NCBI GenBank assembly: GCA_026983855.1
Contig: JALSTE010000715.1
Location: forward strand, 1 to 7,643
Source of the DNA: Acidimicrobiia bacterium
GTDB lineage: Bacteria; Actinomycetota; Acidimicrobiia; Acidimicrobiales; Poriferisodalaceae
Direction: 5' to 3'
Length of the DNA: 7,643 bases
Part shown: positions 6,051 through 7,643 of the stretch, one piece after another
Numbering within the stretch: position 1 is the stretch's first letter
How the letters are laid out: every line of letters begins with the position of its first letter
Program-made: the position numbers and the translations under genes
The notes under the pieces: model-generated
The model's database searches: none
What the model was told of the DNA's origin: nothing
The model's input: the letters and a program-made list of their open reading frames with translations, nothing else

Positions 6051-6533
6051 ATGCAGAATGATGGACACAGCACCGGCGGACACAGCGCCGACAGGGAGAC
6101 GAACGCCGGGGAGGGCCGGGGGCCGGACGTTGCCACCGACCGCGGACGTCTCGATGACCTGTTCGGGGAACTGGTCTCGACCCGCCTGGCCCACGACCGG
6201 GCCACCGACCCCGCCGAGAGGGCCCGCCTGGACGAGCGTCTGGCCGAACTCCGGGGTCAGGTCGCCGAACTCCCCATGGCCGGGGTCAGCGGCCTGGACG
6301 ACCCCGAGCTGGCACGTCGTATACAGGGCCTGAGGTCCCAGATCGACGCCATCTACCGACGGCGGATGGATCCCTCATTCTGTGGCTTCTCCAACGAGGC
6401 CGGTGGCTCAATCGACCCCATAGCCTGGTTCGAGATCACCAGCCGGGTCGACAGCGAGACCGGTCTGGCCGCCCTCGAGCACGAGTTGCGGATGCTGCTC
6501 GACGAGATGGAGTCCCGCCGGGCCCGCAACTGA
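6051..6533 (+). CDS. Charged helical protein of unknown function, paralogue 1 of a tandem pair
   Basis: I do not recognise this 160-residue protein. Residues 1-30 are hydrophilic and probably disordered (Gly, His, Asp, Asn, Ser rich). Residues 31-75 form a charged helix rich in Arg, Leu and Glu, likely a coiled coil, ending in AELP. GLDDPELARRIQGLRSQIDAIYRRRMDPSF (81-110) leads to a short aromatic segment with PIAWFE, and LEHELRMLLDEMESRR (142-157) is a closing helix. There is one cysteine (C111), no signal peptide and no membrane segment. The start is ATG at 6051, with AGGTGG (6040-6045) 5 nt before it. A GTG at 6042 in the same frame lies inside that site and is unlikely. The next gene, 57 nt downstream on the same strand, is a clear paralogue. 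The helix-rich layout suggests a structural or protein-binding role, which is inference only. Confidence 0.8.
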   Translation: MQNDGHSTGGHSADRETNAGEGRGPDVATDRGRLDDLFGELVSTRLAHDRATDPAERARLDERLAELRGQVAELPMAGVSGLDDPELARRIQGLRSQIDAIYRRRMDPSFCGFSNEAGGSIDPIAWFEITSRVDSETGLAALEHELRMLLDEMESRRARN

Positions 6534-6578
6534 GCCGGACCGCGGGGATGTGGGCCAGCACGGATCCTCCGTCCGCAA

Positions 6579-6584
6579 TAGGAT
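6579..6584 (+). promoter_or_regulatory. TAGGAT: possible -10 box of a leaderless promoter, or a ribosome-binding site
   Basis: TAGGAT fits TAnnnT and ends 6 nt before the ATG at 6591, which would put the transcription start on the A of the ATG, as in actinobacterial leaderless genes. The embedded AGGA can equally be a Shine-Dalgarno 7 nt from the ATG. The sequence alone does not separate the two readings. Confidence 0.35.
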
Positions 6585-6590
6585 CTGCCC

Positions 6591-7043
6591 ATGGACCACG
6601 GTGACAGCCCCTCTCAGACCCCGAACATGACGGCCGCCGAGGCTCGGAGCGAGCTCGACTCGATCTTCCGGCAGTTGGTGGAGACCCGCGAGGCCCTGGA
6701 CCGGGCCTCCAACCCCGAGGAGAAGGCCGAGCTCGAGGAGAAACTCATCGAGCTGAAGGGGCGAATGACCGAGCTTCCCCATCACGGGTTCTCCGCCCTG
6801 AGCGACGAGGAGCTCCAGTGGCGCATAGAGGGGGTCCGACACCAGTTGGACCAGATCATCAAGAGGGAGATGGACCCCTCCTATGAGACCTACGCCCTGC
6901 CGGTGCGGGACTACAACGCCCTCGCCTATTTCCAGGTCGACGAGATCGTTGACACCGACGCCCACAAGACCGAGCTCGAACACGAGCTGAAGCTGCTGTT
7001 GGAGGAGCAGAAGCGTCGCCGCGCCGCCCACCGCCAGACCTGA
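6591..7043 (+). CDS. Charged helical protein of unknown function, paralogue 2 of a tandem pair
   Basis: This 150-residue protein is unrecognised. It aligns without gaps to the upstream gene over about 78 residues (roughly 19-97 here), with about half the positions identical by eye. Shared landmarks are LD-x2-F-x2-LV-x-TR, DRA-x2-P-x-E, ELP at the end of the first helix, RI-x-G-x-R-x-Q-x-D, MDPS, and LEHEL-x2-LL-x-E-x3-RR near the end. The long helix at 15-62 is Glu/Lys rich (EEKAELEEKLIELKGR) and is likely a coiled coil. The aromatic middle differs: YETYALPVRDYNALAYF here, with no cysteine. The start is ATG at 6591; a second ATG at 6627 is in frame but has a poor upstream site. It lacks the longer disordered N-terminus of its paralogue. 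Soluble, no export signal. It converges on the hydrolase-like gene. Tandem duplication with divergence is the likely origin. Confidence 0.82.
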   Translation: MDHGDSPSQTPNMTAAEARSELDSIFRQLVETREALDRASNPEEKAELEEKLIELKGRMTELPHHGFSALSDEELQWRIEGVRHQLDQIIKREMDPSYETYALPVRDYNALAYFQVDEIVDTDAHKTELEHELKLLLEEQKRRRAAHRQT

Positions 7044-7075
7044 TCCCTGACGCAGCCCCGCGGCCCACACCGAAA

Positions 7076-7092
7076 TGGGCGGCCCCCGCCCA
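7076..7092. terminator. Short GC-rich hairpin in the convergent gap, possible terminator
   Basis: TGGGCGG-CCC-CCGCCCA is a perfect 7-bp stem with a 3-nt loop, 33 nt after the stop of the plus-strand gene and 23 nt before the stop of the opposing gene. No T-run follows on either strand. A second stem, CTGAG/CTCAG (7102-7119), overlaps the stop of the hydrolase-like gene. GC-rich genomes often terminate at tail-less hairpins, so this is plausible but weak. Confidence 0.35.
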
Positions 7093-7115
7093 CTGGGAAG
7101 GCTGAGCCCCGCGTC

Positions 7116-7643
7116 TCAGAGGCCGTGCCGGGCGAGGAAGTCCGCTATGGCGGTGTCGGCGGCGGTCAGATCGGGCTCCTCCTTCCACCTCTCAACGAGG
7201 ACGGCGTCGGGGGCCAGTTCGGCCACCCGTCGGGAGATGGATTCGGGGTGGTAGAGGTCGTTGCCCATGAGCACCAGCATCGGGGTGGTCACGGCCCTCA
7301 ACTCCTCGGGGGTGGCGGTGAGCACGAAGTCACCGTCCCACATGTTGGACCGGAATGACCTCCAGTCCTCGGATGTGGCCTCGGGATGGTCGGGGGCCAG
7401 ATCCGCCGCCCACTGGTCGAACATCTCGTAGAAGGCGGGGCGATTGCCTTCGATGCCCACCGGTTGCAGCAGCACCGCTGAGGCGAACCTCTCCGGCGCC
7501 GCCCGCAGCAGCCCGATTATGTAGGGGCCCCCGATGCACATCCCCACCAGGTGACAACGTTCGATCCCGAGGTGGTCCAGCAGGCCCAACTGATCCCCCC
7601 GGTAGGTCGGCCAACCATCGTCTCCCGAGACCGGGGCGGTAGA
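7116..7643 (-). CDS. Alpha/beta-hydrolase-fold protein with a cysteine nucleophile elbow, N-terminus beyond window
   Basis: The frame is open from the right edge to TGA at 7118-7116, giving 175 residues of C-terminal sequence. A TTG at 7589 is internal and not the start, because in-frame codons continue to the edge, including GDDGWPTYRGDQ. The nucleophile elbow is HLVGMCIGGPYI, a G-x-C-x-G-G motif with cysteine (residue 36 of the fragment) in place of serine, as in dienelactone hydrolases. After a helical cap come TPMLVLMGNDLYHPE, where the acid Asp would lie, and a C-terminal helix ADFLARHGL. The region that normally carries the catalytic histidine reads LVERWKEEPDL and has none, so the triad looks incomplete or rearranged (the His of LYHPE is a possible substitute). 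Substrate unknown. It converges with the helical-protein pair, and nothing visible links it to the reductase operon. Confidence 0.82.
   Translation of the reverse strand, partial: STAPVSGDDGWPTYRGDQLGLLDHLGIERCHLVGMCIGGPYIIGLLRAAPERFASAVLLQPVGIEGNRPAFYEMFDQWAADLAPDHPEATSEDWRSFRSNMWDGDFVLTATPEELRAVTTPMLVLMGNDLYHPESISRRVAELAPDAVLVERWKEEPDLTAADTAIADFLARHGL

Noticed and set aside
5894..6205. A 103-codon minus-strand open frame across the divergent gap
   Set aside because: It overlaps the start of the helical-protein gene antisense and has a Ser/Pro/Arg/Cys-rich composition with no motif.

Overview
The window is GC-rich bacterial DNA with strongly G/C-biased third codon positions. It has Shine-Dalgarno-led starts, TAnnnT-type -10 boxes and one possible leaderless start. 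Together these suggest a high-GC actinobacterium-like genome, with the Acidimicrobiia as one possibility. That placement is an inference, since no rRNA or phylogenetic marker is present. There are no tRNAs, insertion sequences, CRISPR repeats or integrase genes.

Left two thirds (1-5410, all on the minus strand): a compact operon read right to left. In transcription order it holds a TetR-family regulator (5204-4602), a BcrC-like subunit (4584-3394), a BcrB-like subunit (3347-2043), a BcrA-like ATPase (2033-1227), a BcrD-like ATPase (1148-315) and a small five-cysteine protein that runs off the left edge (275-1). The C-B-A-D order matches ATP-dependent (class I) benzoyl-CoA reductase operons (bcrCBAD, badDEFG, bzdNOPQ). 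The B and C subunits keep the cysteines expected to hold [4Fe-4S] clusters. The two ATPases form an unequal pair, each with the Cys127/Cys166 pair of the BadF/HgdC activator family. The likely chemistry is ATP-driven low-potential electron transfer into an aryl-CoA or related acyl-CoA. The true substrate cannot be read from the sequence.

The operon has a recognisable control region at 5205-5410: a -35/-10 promoter, a 22-bp inverted repeat covering the predicted transcription start (a likely TetR operator) and a leader with an 8-bp hairpin. This predicts an autoregulated operon induced when a ligand, perhaps the CoA-thioester substrate, releases the TetR protein. Upstream on the same strand is a RidA/YjgF-family gene (5833-5411) that lacks the catalytic arginine of imine deaminases.

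Right third (5834-7643): two tandem plus-strand genes (6051-6533 and 6591-7043) encode paralogous, charged, helical proteins of unknown function, about half identical over their central region. They converge on a minus-strand alpha/beta-hydrolase-like gene (7643-7116) that is cut by the right edge. That protein has a cysteine at the nucleophile elbow and no obvious catalytic histidine. The convergent gap holds two short hairpins.
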